Shown here: positions 19,577 through 28,647 of the stretch, piece after piece | Position numbering within the stretch: position 1 is the first letter of the stretch | Layout of the letters: every line of letters begins with the position of its first letter | Assembly: GCF_001305855.1 (NCBI RefSeq) | Contig: NZ_LIXZ01000008.1 | Location: 173,443-237,442, forward strand | Direction of reading: 5' to 3' | DNA: 64,000 nt | Origin: Rossellomorea vietnamensis | GTDB lineage: Bacteria > Bacillota > Bacilli > Bacillales > Bacillaceae_B | The notes under the pieces: generated by a model | Told to the model about the DNA's origin: nothing | The model's input: the letters and a program-made list of their open reading frames with translations, nothing else | Databases searched by the model: none | Program-made: the position numbers and the translations under genes

Positions 19577-21178
19577 ATGAAAACACTCAAACGCCTCACC
19601 ATCCTCCTATCACTCCTAACCCTCACCCTGCCCTCCTCCGCAACCGCAGCCCAACCACCCCACAAAAACGTCATCCTCATGATCATGGACGGCACCAACT
19701 CCGACATCCTCACCCTCTCCCGCTGGTATCGAGGGACGGACCTCAAGCTCGATACGATTCTCAGAGGCGGTGTCCGAACCTATTCCGCCCAGTCTGCGAT
19801 CACCGATTCCGCTGCAGCAGGTTCTGCCATGGCGACAGGCTTGAAGACGAAAGCGGATTACATAGGTATGAACCACAGTGGAAGTCCCGTTTTGACCGTC
19901 CTCGAAGGCGCCAAGCTGTCCGGTTACAAAACCGGCATTGTCTCCACCTCCCCCGTTCAGCACGCCACCCCTGCTGCGTTCACGTCCCATGCCTTGAACC
20001 GGGATGAGTTTGGCGATATCGGTGAACAGCAGGTCTACCAAGGGCTCGATGTCGTGTTGGGCGGTGGTGCTTCGTGGTTAAAGCCACAAGCCAAGGAACC
20101 ATCCATAGACGACGACGGCATGCTGAAAACAAATCAGGTCAGCCGTGAAGACGGAGAAAACCTTTTTAAAGAGATCCATTCTTCAGGATATGACTTAGTT
20201 CTAAAGAGGGACGGACTTCTATGGGCGACGGCATCCCCAAAACTATGGGGAGTGTTCGCTGATGAAGATATCTCCTATGAGTTGGACCGACCTCTGCTAC
20301 ATCCCGATGAGCCTTCCCTTGCGGAGATGACCCGTACGGCCATTGGTCGGCTTTCTCAAGGTGAAAAAGGCTTCTTCCTTATGGTCGAAGGCAGCAAGGT
20401 GGACTGGGCCGCTCATAAGAACGATCCGGTCGGCATGATCAGTGAGGTATTGAGCTTTGACGATGCTGTCCGTGAAGCTCTTGATTTTGCCAGGAAGGAC
20501 AGGAATACCATGGTGGTTGCCGTGACGGATCATGGGAATAGCGGATTGACAATTGGTAACAGAGATACAAATGGTAATTATAAAACCCTACCTGCCGAGA
20601 GGTTCATTGACCCACTGAAGAAAGCCAAGCTTACCGTCAAGGGCGCCACCTCCCAGCTGAAGAAGGATCGATCGAACTTAAAAGAGGTTCTTTCAAACTA
20701 TGGGTTGGGGGATCTGAGCGGGAAGGAATATCATGCGATGGAATCCGCTGACAGTGTTGAGGAGCTTGAAAGTAAGATGGTGAATCTGATGGCGAAGCGC
20801 GCACATCTCGGCTTCACCACCCACGGTCATACCGGCGAAGACGTCTTTTTATACTCCTATGGTCCAGATAAGCCGGTTGGATTGATCGAAAACACCGACA
20901 TACCAAGGGTGATTTCTACATATATGGGATTCTCACTATGGACCGGTCCGTTCGCCTCATGGTATACGGATGGGGTTAAATATTATCGGGATAGGGGCTA
21001 TGAGGTGTCGGTTGAGGGACGGACCTCTATAAACCCTGTGATGGTGGCGAAGCGTGGGGATCTGGTTCTTCGTTTTCAGGAAAACAAGGATTTTTATTGG
21101 AGAAACGATGAAAAAGTAAGGTTGAAGAGCGTGAATGTGTATGATGGGGAGACGTTTTATGTGCACGTGGCAGAGTAG
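19577..21178 (+). CDS. Secreted alkaline phosphatase
   Basis: A 533-residue PhoA-family phosphomonoesterase with a Sec signal peptide (about 1-25). Metal-site Asp lies in MIMDGTNSD, and nucleophile Ser78 in ITDSAAAGSAMATG. Later metal ligands are in MVEGSKVDWAAH, VTDHGNSG and TTHGHTGED. It would release phosphate outside the membrane. It carries three copies of the 14-bp repeat within the reading frame: 19731 (RGTDL), 20206 (one mismatch, KRDGL) and 21014 (EGRTS, another frame), none of which breaks the ORF. Base composition at the extreme 5' end is C-rich (poly-CTC/ACC), unlike neighbours. The start has AAAGGAG upstream. Confidence 0.9.
   Translation: MKTLKRLTILLSLLTLTLPSSATAAQPPHKNVILMIMDGTNSDILTLSRWYRGTDLKLDTILRGGVRTYSAQSAITDSAAAGSAMATGLKTKADYIGMNHSGSPVLTVLEGAKLSGYKTGIVSTSPVQHATPAAFTSHALNRDEFGDIGEQQVYQGLDVVLGGGASWLKPQAKEPSIDDDGMLKTNQVSREDGENLFKEIHSSGYDLVLKRDGLLWATASPKLWGVFADEDISYELDRPLLHPDEPSLAEMTRTAIGRLSQGEKGFFLMVEGSKVDWAAHKNDPVGMISEVLSFDDAVREALDFARKDRNTMVVAVTDHGNSGLTIGNRDTNGNYKTLPAERFIDPLKKAKLTVKGATSQLKKDRSNLKEVLSNYGLGDLSGKEYHAMESADSVEELESKMVNLMAKRAHLGFTTHGHTGEDVFLYSYGPDKPVGLIENTDIPRVISTYMGFSLWTGPFASWYTDGVKYYRDRGYEVSVEGRTSINPVMVAKRGDLVLRFQENKDFYWRNDEKVRLKSVNVYDGETFYVHVAE
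19731..19744 (-). repeat. 14-bp dispersed repeat, exact copy in phosphatase gene
   Basis: GAGGGACGGACCTC encoding RGTDL at about residues 52-56. Confidence 0.85.
20206..20219 (-). repeat. 14-bp dispersed repeat, one-mismatch copy in phosphatase gene
   Basis: GAGGGACGGACTTC; encodes RDGL in the context LKRDGLLWA. Confidence 0.75.
21014..21027 (-). repeat. 14-bp dispersed repeat, exact copy in phosphatase gene, different frame
   Basis: GAGGGACGGACCTC read as GAG GGA CGG ACC TC, giving EGRTS. Confidence 0.85.
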
Positions 21179-21215
21179 TGTGGGGATTGGGCAGGTTTTG
21201 AAGGGGGAACGTTGG

Positions 21216-21295
21216 GTTTATTTTCAATCTTGACGTTTTATTATCAAATCCTTGGGTTTTATTTTCAAATCCAGAGATTTATTTTCAAAACCCCT
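21216..21295. repeat. Four-unit ~20-bp array, TTTATTTTCAAA core
   Basis: Units begin at about 21216, 21235, 21255 and 21276. Each has G(T)TTTATTTTCAAA followed by a variable 6-8 nt. The same core in inverse orientation forms the array at 63721-63800. It lies in the 318-bp gap between the phosphatase gene and ywqB. Confidence 0.75.
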
Positions 21296-21496
21296 TCCAG
21301 CGGCTAATCCCCGGTACCTCACGGGGAATCTATTTCACAGCCGCCGATTAATTTATCAATCTTGCCACGCACCAAACCCACATTTCGACAAACTCCACAC
21401 CCCCTCCTCACCACTTCCCAGCCCCCATGTTCCTTTTCCCCCTCCTTTTGCGTTATAATAAAAGAATGCGATTTTATAGATTGGAGAGGTTGGTTG

Positions 21497-23131
21497 ATGT
21501 CGATTCGTATTCAGGAGTTGAAGGATAAGTTGCTTCCCATGAGTCAGTCGATACAGGGTGAGCTGGACCCGAATCAGGACGAGAGCAAGAATGTCGTGTC
21601 GAAGGGCCTTCTTTTGTTCCGTCAGAATCTGGTTTCGAACGTAAAGGTCCGGGATGAGGAAGTGTCGGCGGAGGTGCAGGATGTGACGCCTGTCACCTTG
21701 GAGCTGAACTTATTGTTTCCTCTTTTAAGCAAGTGCTCATGTCCGCAGGATAAATGGTGCCGGCATCAGATGGCGACCTTCTTTATGCTCTATAACAAAG
21801 TTGGACGGGTCAGTGAGTGGATCCAGAATTGGCGGAGTCAGTCAAAGCCAGCCACTCCGGAAGCACAATCACTGGATGATTTAATGAAAAAGCACGGTGC
21901 TTTAAAGAAAGCAAGCGATCTATTGAACGAACGGAAAACACGGGGCAACAGCCCAGAGGAATGGTGGCAGTTCTTTGATTCCTTACTTAAGAAAGAGGAC
22001 TTGGAGTTACTTGGAAGACAGCCCTATTTAATGGACGTTCTCGTGCAAAATATCACGAAGCGGTTCATGAAGGAAGCTCCCTTCGAACGGGAATGGAAGC
22101 CCCTTTATCAACTGTTTGCGACTTTTTATCTCTCAGTTGAAATCGACCTTTTTCTACAAAAACGGAATGTCGAACTGAGCCGTGAGCAGTACAGCATGTA
22201 CGATTTCCTCCTGGGCGAAATGGAAGACGCCGTGGAGAAGCTGTCGATCCATGCCATGCCGTTCAGCTTCGATCCGTATATTGCTTTCTTGAAAAAACAG
22301 ACGATCACAATGAGCAATTCAACGGAGAACAGTACGATGATGAAGGCTGAGGTGTACCGCTTCTTATGGTACTACTTGTTCAAACAGAAATCGTGGCGCC
22401 GGGATGAAGTGACGCGACTGGAAGAGGAAGAAATCGAGGATCCCACTTTTCACAATGTGGCCCTCCTCCATCAATACCTCCTTCTTGAGGATTTGAATAA
22501 AGCAAGTGAAGTCGTCGATGAGCTTGGTACAGAACTTGTCGCTTATAGTGAATTCTGGCTGAGGAAATTTTTTGTCGGGAAGCGGTACGAAGTGGGATTC
22601 TTCCTCGTCCGCAATGTCTTATCGAGGATGCCGGATCATCTCGAAACCCTTGATTATTATGAAGCAACCCGGTTCGTCCGCTGGTTCGTGCGGATTTTGC
22701 CGATGGATTGGCTGATGGAAAAGGACAGCGCCCTTGTGAACGAACTTCTCCTTTCCATGCTTCCGTACAGCTTTTTCTCCTATAATGAGTATCTCATCAC
22801 GGCGAAGGCTTACCGTGAATGGGTCGAGCTGCAAAAATATATGAGCTACAGCATTGCGGAAATGGAAGGCATGGGCCTCCGAGACGTGACGAAGGAAGCA
22901 CCCGAGCTCGCCCTGCCGATTTATTACGCCGGCGTCATCACAGCTATCGATCAGAAGAACCGCGACAGCTACAAGCTCGCGGTCCGTTATATGAAGAAGA
23001 TCCGGACGATTTATAAAAAAACGAAGAAAACCGATAAGTGGGATGTCTATCTCACCTATATTCTGGAGAAATACAAGCGTTTACGCGCGTTCCAAGAAGA
23101 GTGCAGAAAGGGTAAGTTAATCGATGCTTAA
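21497..23131 (+). CDS. ywqB: SWIM zinc-finger protein YwqB
   Basis: 544 residues from the ATG at 21497 (GGAGAGG upstream; upstream in-frame codons are AT-poor intergenic sequence). An SWIM motif CxCx5CxH (Cys80, Cys82, Cys88, His90) sits after an LELNLLFPLLSK beta region, followed by a long helical C-terminal part of unknown function. In B. subtilis ywqB lies beside the SNF2-type helicase gene ywqA, and SWIM domains are often coupled to SNF2 ATPases in bacteria. It overlaps ywqA by 8 nt, so the two are co-translated. Confidence 0.85.
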   Translation: MSIRIQELKDKLLPMSQSIQGELDPNQDESKNVVSKGLLLFRQNLVSNVKVRDEEVSAEVQDVTPVTLELNLLFPLLSKCSCPQDKWCRHQMATFFMLYNKVGRVSEWIQNWRSQSKPATPEAQSLDDLMKKHGALKKASDLLNERKTRGNSPEEWWQFFDSLLKKEDLELLGRQPYLMDVLVQNITKRFMKEAPFEREWKPLYQLFATFYLSVEIDLFLQKRNVELSREQYSMYDFLLGEMEDAVEKLSIHAMPFSFDPYIAFLKKQTITMSNSTENSTMMKAEVYRFLWYYLFKQKSWRRDEVTRLEEEEIEDPTFHNVALLHQYLLLEDLNKASEVVDELGTELVAYSEFWLRKFFVGKRYEVGFFLVRNVLSRMPDHLETLDYYEATRFVRWFVRILPMDWLMEKDSALVNELLLSMLPYSFFSYNEYLITAKAYREWVELQKYMSYSIAEMEGMGLRDVTKEAPELALPIYYAGVITAIDQKNRDSYKLAVRYMKKIRTIYKKTKKTDKWDVYLTYILEKYKRLRAFQEECRKGKLIDA

Positions 23132-25949
23132 ACTGTCTTCCGTGAAAATCAATGTCCATACAACTGAATATGAAGACCGTTTCTTCATGACTGCGGAAAA
23201 CGTCGAAGGTGAACTCCTCCCCCCGAAAGAATGGAAGGGGCAGCTGTTTCTTTGGCATGAAGAAAGCTATTACGGAACTCTTATCGAGGAGTCGAACGAT
23301 GGCGTTCCCGTCACCAAATGGCAGTTCCTGACCCTGCTTTCCGGTGAGCATTTCAGCAGCATGATCCAGTGGGACTGGGATGAAACCGGGCAGGCATGCA
23401 TTGCGATTGCCCCGGTGATCTATGAAGCCGTTGAAGCCGGACGCTGGCTGCCGCGTTTTGAGGAATGGCAGGAAAAAGGACTGCAGTTTCACATCCCCGA
23501 TGAAGTATGGTCGAACTTCAACGAAGAATTCTGGGAGGAAGAGCTTCCCGGTGGAGGTCCGTCCCTCAAAAATCTAACGGAAACTTGGTTTCAGGGTGCA
23601 TTGAATGAGGCAATGGCGTCTGGTGGATCGAGTGCGATGAAGCGGATCCAGAAGCTGAAGGAGAGTACGCTGACGTCTGAAGAGTTGGATGCATACTTCG
23701 ATGAGAGACGCTGGAGTGAGTGGATAGCGGGGGCTGATGAAGAACTGCCGTTTTCAATCGGACTCCGGATCACCGAGCCCCTTGATGAAGATGAGTCCTG
23801 GGAGCTTGAAACGATTTTACGAGATCGAAAGAAACAGAACCGGATCATATCCCTTGCTGAAGACACGGTTCCCCCTTCCTGGAAAAAACATCTGAATGAC
23901 GTATCCGCTGAACAGGAACGCTGGATGAAGATGCTGCCGATCCTCCGTGACACGGACGGCTCTCTCAGGACGTCACTCGGTGAGCATGACGCATGGGATT
24001 TTCTATCCGTACTGAGCGAGAAACTCATCGATCTCGACATTGAGATCCTCCTCCCATCCTGGTGGGAAGCAATGAAAGATGCACAGGTTCTCGTAAAAGC
24101 CAAGCTGAAAAACACGGATACGAGCTACCGTAAATCCTTCGTGGGACTCAACGCCATGCTCGATTTCGACTGGCGCCTCTCCATGAACGGAGTCAATCTT
24201 TCCGAGGACGACTTCAATCAGCTTGTCGATGACCAGCGCCGCTTGGTCAAAATCCGCGGTCAATGGATGAAGCTCGACCCAGCCATGATTCGACGGATTC
24301 AGCAGATGATGACAAAAGCGAAGCAGGAAGGGATCTCGATCCAGGATATGCTCGAACAGGAACTTGTCCCCCGTGATGAGGAAGAGGTGGAAATGGATCC
24401 CAATGAAGATGAGCATGATCCTTATCAATACGCCCGGATTCAGCTCGAGCTCAACCGCTCTATGAAAAAAATGGTGCATCAGCTGACGAATGTCTCATCG
24501 ATTCCGCTTACAGAAACGCCCCAATCATTTATAGGCGAGCTTCGTCCCTACCAGCAGCTGGGAATGAGCTGGATGCTCTTTTTACGGAAGTTTGGCTTTG
24601 GCGCCTGCCTTGCCGATGACATGGGACTCGGGAAAACGGTTCAGCTGATTACGTACCTGCAGCATGTGAAGGAAACCGAAAAACCGGAAACCCCTTCCCT
24701 GATCGTTGCCCCTACCTCCGTTCTCGGAAACTGGCAGCGTGAGTTGGAGAAGTTCGCCCCGGACTTGAAGGTTCACCTTCATTACGGTCCGACCCGTGCG
24801 AAGGGTGAGAGTTTTGCTGCTGCGATCAAGGGTGTCGATGTGGTGCTCACCTCTTACGGCTTGTCCCATATCGATTTTGACGAGCTGTCACTCGTCGAAT
24901 GGACATCGATCTCCCTTGACGAAGCACAGAATATCAAGAACGCCAATACGAAGCAATCGCGGGCGATCCGTAAGCTGAGCGGGAAGCATCATATTGCACT
25001 GACGGGAACCCCGATGGAGAATCGTCTGTCGGAACTGTGGTCGATCTTTGATTTCCTGAACCACGGCTATCTCGGTGGGTTCACCCAGTATCAGAAAAGT
25101 TATATCGCCCCTATCGAAAAAGATGAGAACGAAGAAAAAGTCAAAGAGCTTCAGGCGAAAATCAAGCCGTTCTTACTGCGTCGGACGAAAAAAGACCCTG
25201 AAGTCGAATTGAACCTGCCTGAAAAACTCGAGCAGAAAGAATATTGTCATCTCACTGCCGAACAGGCGGCCCTATATGAGCAACTCGTGAAAGACACTCT
25301 TACTAAAATTGAAACACTGAGCGGATTTGAGCGCAAAGGGTTGATCCTGCAAATGCTGAATCAGCTGAAGCAGCTCTGTAACCATCCCGCTCTCTATTTA
25401 AAGGAACCAGATCCCAAGTCAATCCTGTCCCGCTCTGAAAAAATGCAGAAGCTGAAGGACATCGTGGAAACCGCCCTCGAATCCGGCGAAGCCTGCCTGA
25501 TCTTCACTCAGTATATCTCCATGGGCGAAATGATCCAGGAAGTGATGAAGGAAGAATTCGATGTGGATGTCCCTTTCCTGAACGGAAGCACAGCCAAAGG
25601 AAAACGGGATGAACTCGTCGAGAAATTCCAGAACGGCGACTTCCCTGTCTTCCTTCTGTCACTGAAAGCCGGCGGTACCGGTCTGAATCTGACCGCTGCC
25701 AACCACGTCGTCCACTACGACCGCTGGTGGAACCCGGCCGTCGAAAACCAGGCCACCGACCGTGCCTACCGAATCGGACAGAAACGTTTCGTCCACGTGC
25801 ACAAACTCGTTTCATCAGGCACCCTCGAAGAAAAAATCGATGCAATGCTCATGAAAAAGCAGGCACTGAACGACGAAATCATCCGCAGTGACCAGTGGGT
25901 GACAGAATTGTCGGATCAGGATTTGGAATCATTGCTGGTGTTGGAGTAA
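23124..25949 (+). CDS. ywqA: SNF2-family DNA/RNA-dependent ATPase (helicase) YwqA
   Basis: 941 residues. An N-terminal accessory region (1-460) precedes the SNF2 ATPase core: motif Ia-type Walker A DDMGLGKT (about 497), DEAQ box (about 599), LTGTPMENRLSELWSIFDF, and helicase C motifs FLLSLKAGGTGLNLTAAN and DRAYRIGQKR (about 878). Such enzymes translocate on double-stranded DNA or remodel RNA polymerase. It overlaps ywqB. An exact repeat copy at 23554 encodes GGPSL in the accessory region. Confidence 0.9.
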   Translation: MLKLSSVKINVHTTEYEDRFFMTAENVEGELLPPKEWKGQLFLWHEESYYGTLIEESNDGVPVTKWQFLTLLSGEHFSSMIQWDWDETGQACIAIAPVIYEAVEAGRWLPRFEEWQEKGLQFHIPDEVWSNFNEEFWEEELPGGGPSLKNLTETWFQGALNEAMASGGSSAMKRIQKLKESTLTSEELDAYFDERRWSEWIAGADEELPFSIGLRITEPLDEDESWELETILRDRKKQNRIISLAEDTVPPSWKKHLNDVSAEQERWMKMLPILRDTDGSLRTSLGEHDAWDFLSVLSEKLIDLDIEILLPSWWEAMKDAQVLVKAKLKNTDTSYRKSFVGLNAMLDFDWRLSMNGVNLSEDDFNQLVDDQRRLVKIRGQWMKLDPAMIRRIQQMMTKAKQEGISIQDMLEQELVPRDEEEVEMDPNEDEHDPYQYARIQLELNRSMKKMVHQLTNVSSIPLTETPQSFIGELRPYQQLGMSWMLFLRKFGFGACLADDMGLGKTVQLITYLQHVKETEKPETPSLIVAPTSVLGNWQRELEKFAPDLKVHLHYGPTRAKGESFAAAIKGVDVVLTSYGLSHIDFDELSLVEWTSISLDEAQNIKNANTKQSRAIRKLSGKHHIALTGTPMENRLSELWSIFDFLNHGYLGGFTQYQKSYIAPIEKDENEEKVKELQAKIKPFLLRRTKKDPEVELNLPEKLEQKEYCHLTAEQAALYEQLVKDTLTKIETLSGFERKGLILQMLNQLKQLCNHPALYLKEPDPKSILSRSEKMQKLKDIVETALESGEACLIFTQYISMGEMIQEVMKEEFDVDVPFLNGSTAKGKRDELVEKFQNGDFPVFLLSLKAGGTGLNLTAANHVVHYDRWWNPAVENQATDRAYRIGQKRFVHVHKLVSSGTLEEKIDAMLMKKQALNDEIIRSDQWVTELSDQDLESLLVLE
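23554..23567 (+). repeat. 14-bp dispersed repeat, exact copy inside ywqA
   Basis: GAGGTCCGTCCCTC on the coding strand, giving GGPSL in GGGPSLKN. Confidence 0.85.
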
Positions 25950-25962
25950 AGTTGATGAGCCT

Positions 25963-25991
25963 CTTTCCTTTTGTGGGAAAGGGGTTTTTTG
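25963..25991 (+). terminator. Terminator of ywqB-ywqA
   Basis: CCTCTTTCC pairs with GGAAAGGGG (one G-T pair), followed by T6. Confidence 0.85.
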
Positions 25992-26039
25992 TTGGTTAGA
26001 GGATCTACACCCTACTTATAAATGGTTTAATTTGGAAAA

Positions 26040-26135
26040 ATACGCAATAAATGAAATAATGACGCAATTAAAATGGAAATGACGCAATTATTTTGAAAAT
26101 GACGCAATCACTCAATAAAATGACGCAATTAATTC
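26040..26135. repeat. Five-unit 20-bp array, AATGACGCAATTA core
   Basis: Cores ACGCAAT occur at 26042, 26062, 26082, 26102 and 26123, with a near-constant 20-21 nt period. Conserved part is about AATGACGCAATTA with about 8 variable bases between. The inverse core is repeated at 55290-55380. The remainder of this gap (26140-26350) shows nothing else recognisable. Confidence 0.8.
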
Positions 26136-26357
26136 CATAGCGAACCACTCAACGCTCATACAGCCCAATTTTCTCATAAAATAAATGCCTTAAACCGGTT
26201 CAAACAAGGGATCCCCTCTCCCAGCTTCCTAGTTTCTCTCAAAATTGTCTCAATTCACGCCAAAAGTTGTACATACCCACATCCTCTATTAATCTAAAAC
26301 GATATCACATCTTTCAATTTCCCTTTTTACAAATATAATTGTAAAATGTTTCATCAT

Positions 26358-26392
26358 AAAAAAAACACCAGCCTCCCCTCAAGGAAACCGGC
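26358..26392 (-). terminator. Terminator of the ssbB transcript
   Basis: On the minus strand GCCGGTTTCC pairs with GGAGGCTGGT-type sequence through several G-U pairs, followed by eight Ts. Confidence 0.55.
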
Positions 26393-26567
26393 TCAATATG
26401 AAGATAAAAGGGGGAATACTTCACTTTCACTTACCGCTACACATGTCTATATCTGATGAGGCAAAGCAGGGGCATCTTGCGGGTGACCATTGGACTTTGA
26501 GACATTGCTTATAGGTTGGTTGGATTGACGCTTATGGAAAGAAATCTTGTTGAGGGTTATAAAAAAA

Positions 26568-26741
26568 TCAAGATGAGGTTTTCAAAACCGGGTTCGGATA
26601 TTCATATCCTTGTTCAAGGGCGGTTACCCGTTGAGATAAGTAGAAGTGTTCGACATTGATTCTTGCTACTTTTTTAATGAGGTCTTCCGTCATTTTTTCC
26701 AGTCGATCGACTCTTTGTTCAAGTTCTTGCAGTGTGGCCAC
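26568..26741 (-). CDS. Small coiled-coil protein (57 aa)
   Basis: GTG start with AGGAGGGAG 8-9 nt upstream, 25 nt after ssbB on the same strand. The product has a heptad pattern (LQELEQRVDRLEKMTEDLIKKV) and a short tail. Function unknown; probably co-transcribed with ssbB. Confidence 0.6.
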   Translation of the reverse strand: MATLQELEQRVDRLEKMTEDLIKKVARINVEHFYLSQRVTALEQGYEYPNPVLKTSS

Positions 26742-26765
26742 AACTTCATCTCCCTCCTGAAAATA

Positions 26766-27143
26766 TTAAAACGGCAATTCGATTGGTTCTTTCCTGCTCG
26801 GTTCAGGTGCAGTCGGGGACGCCTGCTTACTGTCCAGGAACCGGACGTTTTCAGCGACGACTTCGGTGATATACGTCCTCTTTCCTTGATCATTTTCAAA
26901 GTAACGGGTTTGAATGCGCCCCGTCACCCCAACGACGGATCCCTTCCTGCAGTATTTCTCCGTATTATCCGCTGCACGGTTCCATATCGTACAGAGTACA
27001 AAGTCGGCATCAACTTGGCCTTGCTGATTCTTATAGGGCCGGTTCACGGCAATCGTCACGCTGAGTACTGATTTTCCTTCCATCGTTTTTCTGGCTTCGG
27101 GATCTTTCGTGAGCCTTCCCACCAGGGTCACTTGGTTGATCAC
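26766..27143 (-). CDS. ssbB: Single-stranded DNA-binding protein
   Basis: 125 residues. OB-fold domain (about 1-105) with NQVTLVGRLTKDPE and FVLCTIWNRAADN, followed by a short linker and the protein-interaction tip EPIELPF. Short length and its place beside ywpF match B. subtilis SsbB (YwpH), which protects incoming DNA during transformation; an intact SSB tip suggests partner binding. GTG start at 27143 with AAAGGAGG 13 nt upstream; an out-of-frame ATG sits between. No convincing ComK box was found upstream. Confidence 0.85.
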   Translation of the reverse strand: MINQVTLVGRLTKDPEARKTMEGKSVLSVTIAVNRPYKNQQGQVDADFVLCTIWNRAADNTEKYCRKGSVVGVTGRIQTRYFENDQGKRTYITEVVAENVRFLDSKQASPTAPEPSRKEPIELPF

Positions 27144-27369
27144 TTGGGTTCATTTCCTCCTTTCTGTTAAGGTGTAATCATCTTACCTCCCATCTGCAAC
27201 TCTTGTAAAATCGTGAATTTCCGAAATTCGAGACAAAAACGGCTTGAATTTGGCAAATTCGCCTAGGGAGATTTTCCTCTTTTTCATCAAAAACCCGGTC
27301 AAAAACACAAAATTGCATCTTTCGTCATTTTTTTCATCGGCAAATGTATTAGGGAAACAATTCCCCCTG

Positions 27370-27378
27370 TGATATAAT
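27370..27378 (+). promoter_or_regulatory. Extended -10 promoter of ywpF
   Basis: TGATATAAT at 27370-27378 (TGnTATAAT). No clear -35. Confidence 0.5.
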
Positions 27379-27411
27379 TTGATAAAACCTTTAAATGGGA
27401 GTTGTTCGTTC

Positions 27412-27852
27412 ATGAAAACCTTTAAAGTGATTTCCCTTCAAGTAGTGGAGGACGAGGAACTGCATGACTTTGAGCTAGTGGACGGTCTGATCATCAATAA
27501 AGAAGACGGTCAGAAAACATGGCTTGTCGAAACGTATATGTCGAATGAATACATCGAATTTTTCCAAAGGGCGCAGCAGAGTAAGGGTGACTTGGAAATC
27601 CAGGTCGTCATTTCCCATGCCGCCAATGACCCCGCTGCCTTCATGACATCCATCCGTTGCATCAAAGAAATGGATGAACATATCAGCATCATGTTTGAGG
27701 GGAAATTGAAGAAACAGCGGAATGAATATGCGGAAATCCTGCTTGATGATTTAGTCCAAAGAGGATATTCAGGGGAAGAATTGGTTCGTGAGTTCCGTCA
27801 AAAGATGGTATCGAAACCGAGGATTCCTGCTAATGCGAAGCCGAGCGTTTAA
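27412..27852 (+). CDS. ywpF: YwpF-like protein
   Basis: 146 residues from the ATG at 27412 (GGGAG upstream). The product MKTFKVISLQVVEDEELHDF... is a compact soluble alpha/beta protein of the YwpF family, function unknown. It is divergent from ssbB as expected from the B. subtilis neighbourhood. Confidence 0.8.
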   Translation: MKTFKVISLQVVEDEELHDFELVDGLIINKEDGQKTWLVETYMSNEYIEFFQRAQQSKGDLEIQVVISHAANDPAAFMTSIRCIKEMDEHISIMFEGKLKKQRNEYAEILLDDLVQRGYSGEELVREFRQKMVSKPRIPANAKPSV

Positions 27853-27875
27853 TAATACGAAAATATGTAATTTCC

Positions 27876-27898
27876 TGTCGAAATATTTATGATATAAT
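27876..27898 (+). promoter_or_regulatory. sinR promoter with overlapping Spo0A-box-like site
   Basis: TGTCGAA at 27876-27882 lies 11 nt upstream of an extended -10 (TGATATAAT, 27890-27898). A Spo0A site here would sit between -35 and -10. By-eye match only. Confidence 0.4.
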
Positions 27899-27949
27899 TG
27901 GAATTAATATTGTGACTTCAAACTCGAAGTCTTGAGGTAGGTGTCCCCG

Positions 27950-28270
27950 ATGATTGGAGAAAGAGTTAAGAAATACAGACAAGAAAAAAGAATGTCCATG
28001 ACAGAGCTCGCTGAGAAAGCAGGCGTAGCCAAGTCATATTTGAGTTCAATAGAGCGTAATCTTCAACAAAACCCTTCCATTCAGTTTCTGGAGAAAGTGT
28101 CAGCGGCTTTAGGAATTCCTATGGATGCTCTTTTATATGACCAGCCTGAGGATCAAAACATTGATCACGAATGGATGAAGATTGCAGAGGAAGCCATGGA
28201 TTCAGGGATCACCAAAGAACAGTTCCGTGAGTTCATTGAGTTTAATAAATGGAAATTAGACAATAAATAA
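27950..28270 (+). CDS. sinR: Master biofilm repressor SinR
   Basis: 106 residues from the ATG at 27950. The N-terminal XRE domain (MIGERVKKYRQEKRMSMTELAEKAGVAKSYLSSIERNLQQNPSIQFLEKVSAALGI in blocks) is near-identical to B. subtilis SinR, and the C-terminal helices (NIDHEWMKIAEEAMDSGITKEQFREF) are the SinR/SinI interaction region. SinR represses matrix operons until antagonised by SinI. Here sinI is not upstream but downstream on the other strand. Confidence 0.95.
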   Translation: MIGERVKKYRQEKRMSMTELAEKAGVAKSYLSSIERNLQQNPSIQFLEKVSAALGIPMDALLYDQPEDQNIDHEWMKIAEEAMDSGITKEQFREFIEFNKWKLDNK

Positions 28271-28302
28271 AGTCTTGCGAAGAGTTCGCAAGACTTTATT
28301 TA
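28270..28302 (+). terminator. Terminator between sinR and sinI
   Basis: AAAGTCTTGCGAA pairs with TTCGCAAGACTTT around a 3-nt loop; A and T runs on both sides allow two-way use. Confidence 0.85.
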
Positions 28303-28304
28303 TA

Positions 28305-28442
28305 TTAGATCACTTTGTACCCGGCCTTTACTTCTTGGGATTGCTTTTGTAAATACTCCCTGATTTGCTGCTTAGAAATTCCCGCTTCCAAGGCTTCTTT
28401 GACTAGCTCAACCCATTCTTGGTCCAATTCTCTATTCCCCAA
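28305..28442 (-). CDS. sinI: SinR antagonist SinI
   Basis: A 45-residue ORF with TTG start, GGAGGG 7 nt upstream. MGNRELDQEWVELVKEALEAGISKQQIREYL matches the SinI dimerisation helix region (B. subtilis LDQEWVELMVEAKEANISPEEIRKYL). SinI forms a heterodimer with SinR and relieves repression of matrix genes. It is convergent to sinR, unlike the tandem sinIR of B. subtilis, and is preceded by a c-di-GMP-I riboswitch. Confidence 0.93.
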   Translation of the reverse strand: MGNRELDQEWVELVKEALEAGISKQQIREYLQKQSQEVKAGYKVI

Positions 28443-28475
28443 ATTGTTTCCCTCCTAAAATACATTAAACGTATT

Positions 28476-28622
28476 CCAGGCAATCCAGCCGCCATCGTAT
28501 TAATATTCATTCCATTTCACGTTAGAAGTCTTTCATTATGTAGTCTTAAAGGAAAGTGATTTTCTATTAATACTTTAGACCTGTGACTTTGCGTCCCCAT
28601 TTTTCAATGAGTTTGCCTTTTT
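28476..28622 (-). ncRNA. Cyclic di-GMP-I riboswitch upstream of sinI
   Basis: Reading the minus strand: AAGGCAAAC (28609-28619), P2 CTCATT GAAA AATGGG, the conserved GGGACGCAAAGTCACAGGTCTAA, a long P3 closed by GTATTAAT / ATTAATAC, then GATGGCGGCTGGATTGCC, whose TTGCC pairs with GGCAA to close P1. About 35 nt separate the aptamer from the sinI start. A small hairpin AATAC..GTATT sits just before the ribosome site, suggesting translational control. No terminator hairpin is seen. Confidence 0.85.
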
Positions 28623-28647
28623 CTGCCCTCACTCTTCTTCGCTTTTC

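Noticed and set aside
26040..26135. The 20-bp arrays looked at first like short CRISPR arrays.
   Set aside because: Conserved cores are only 11-13 bp, variable parts about 8 bp, there are 4-5 units and no cas genes.
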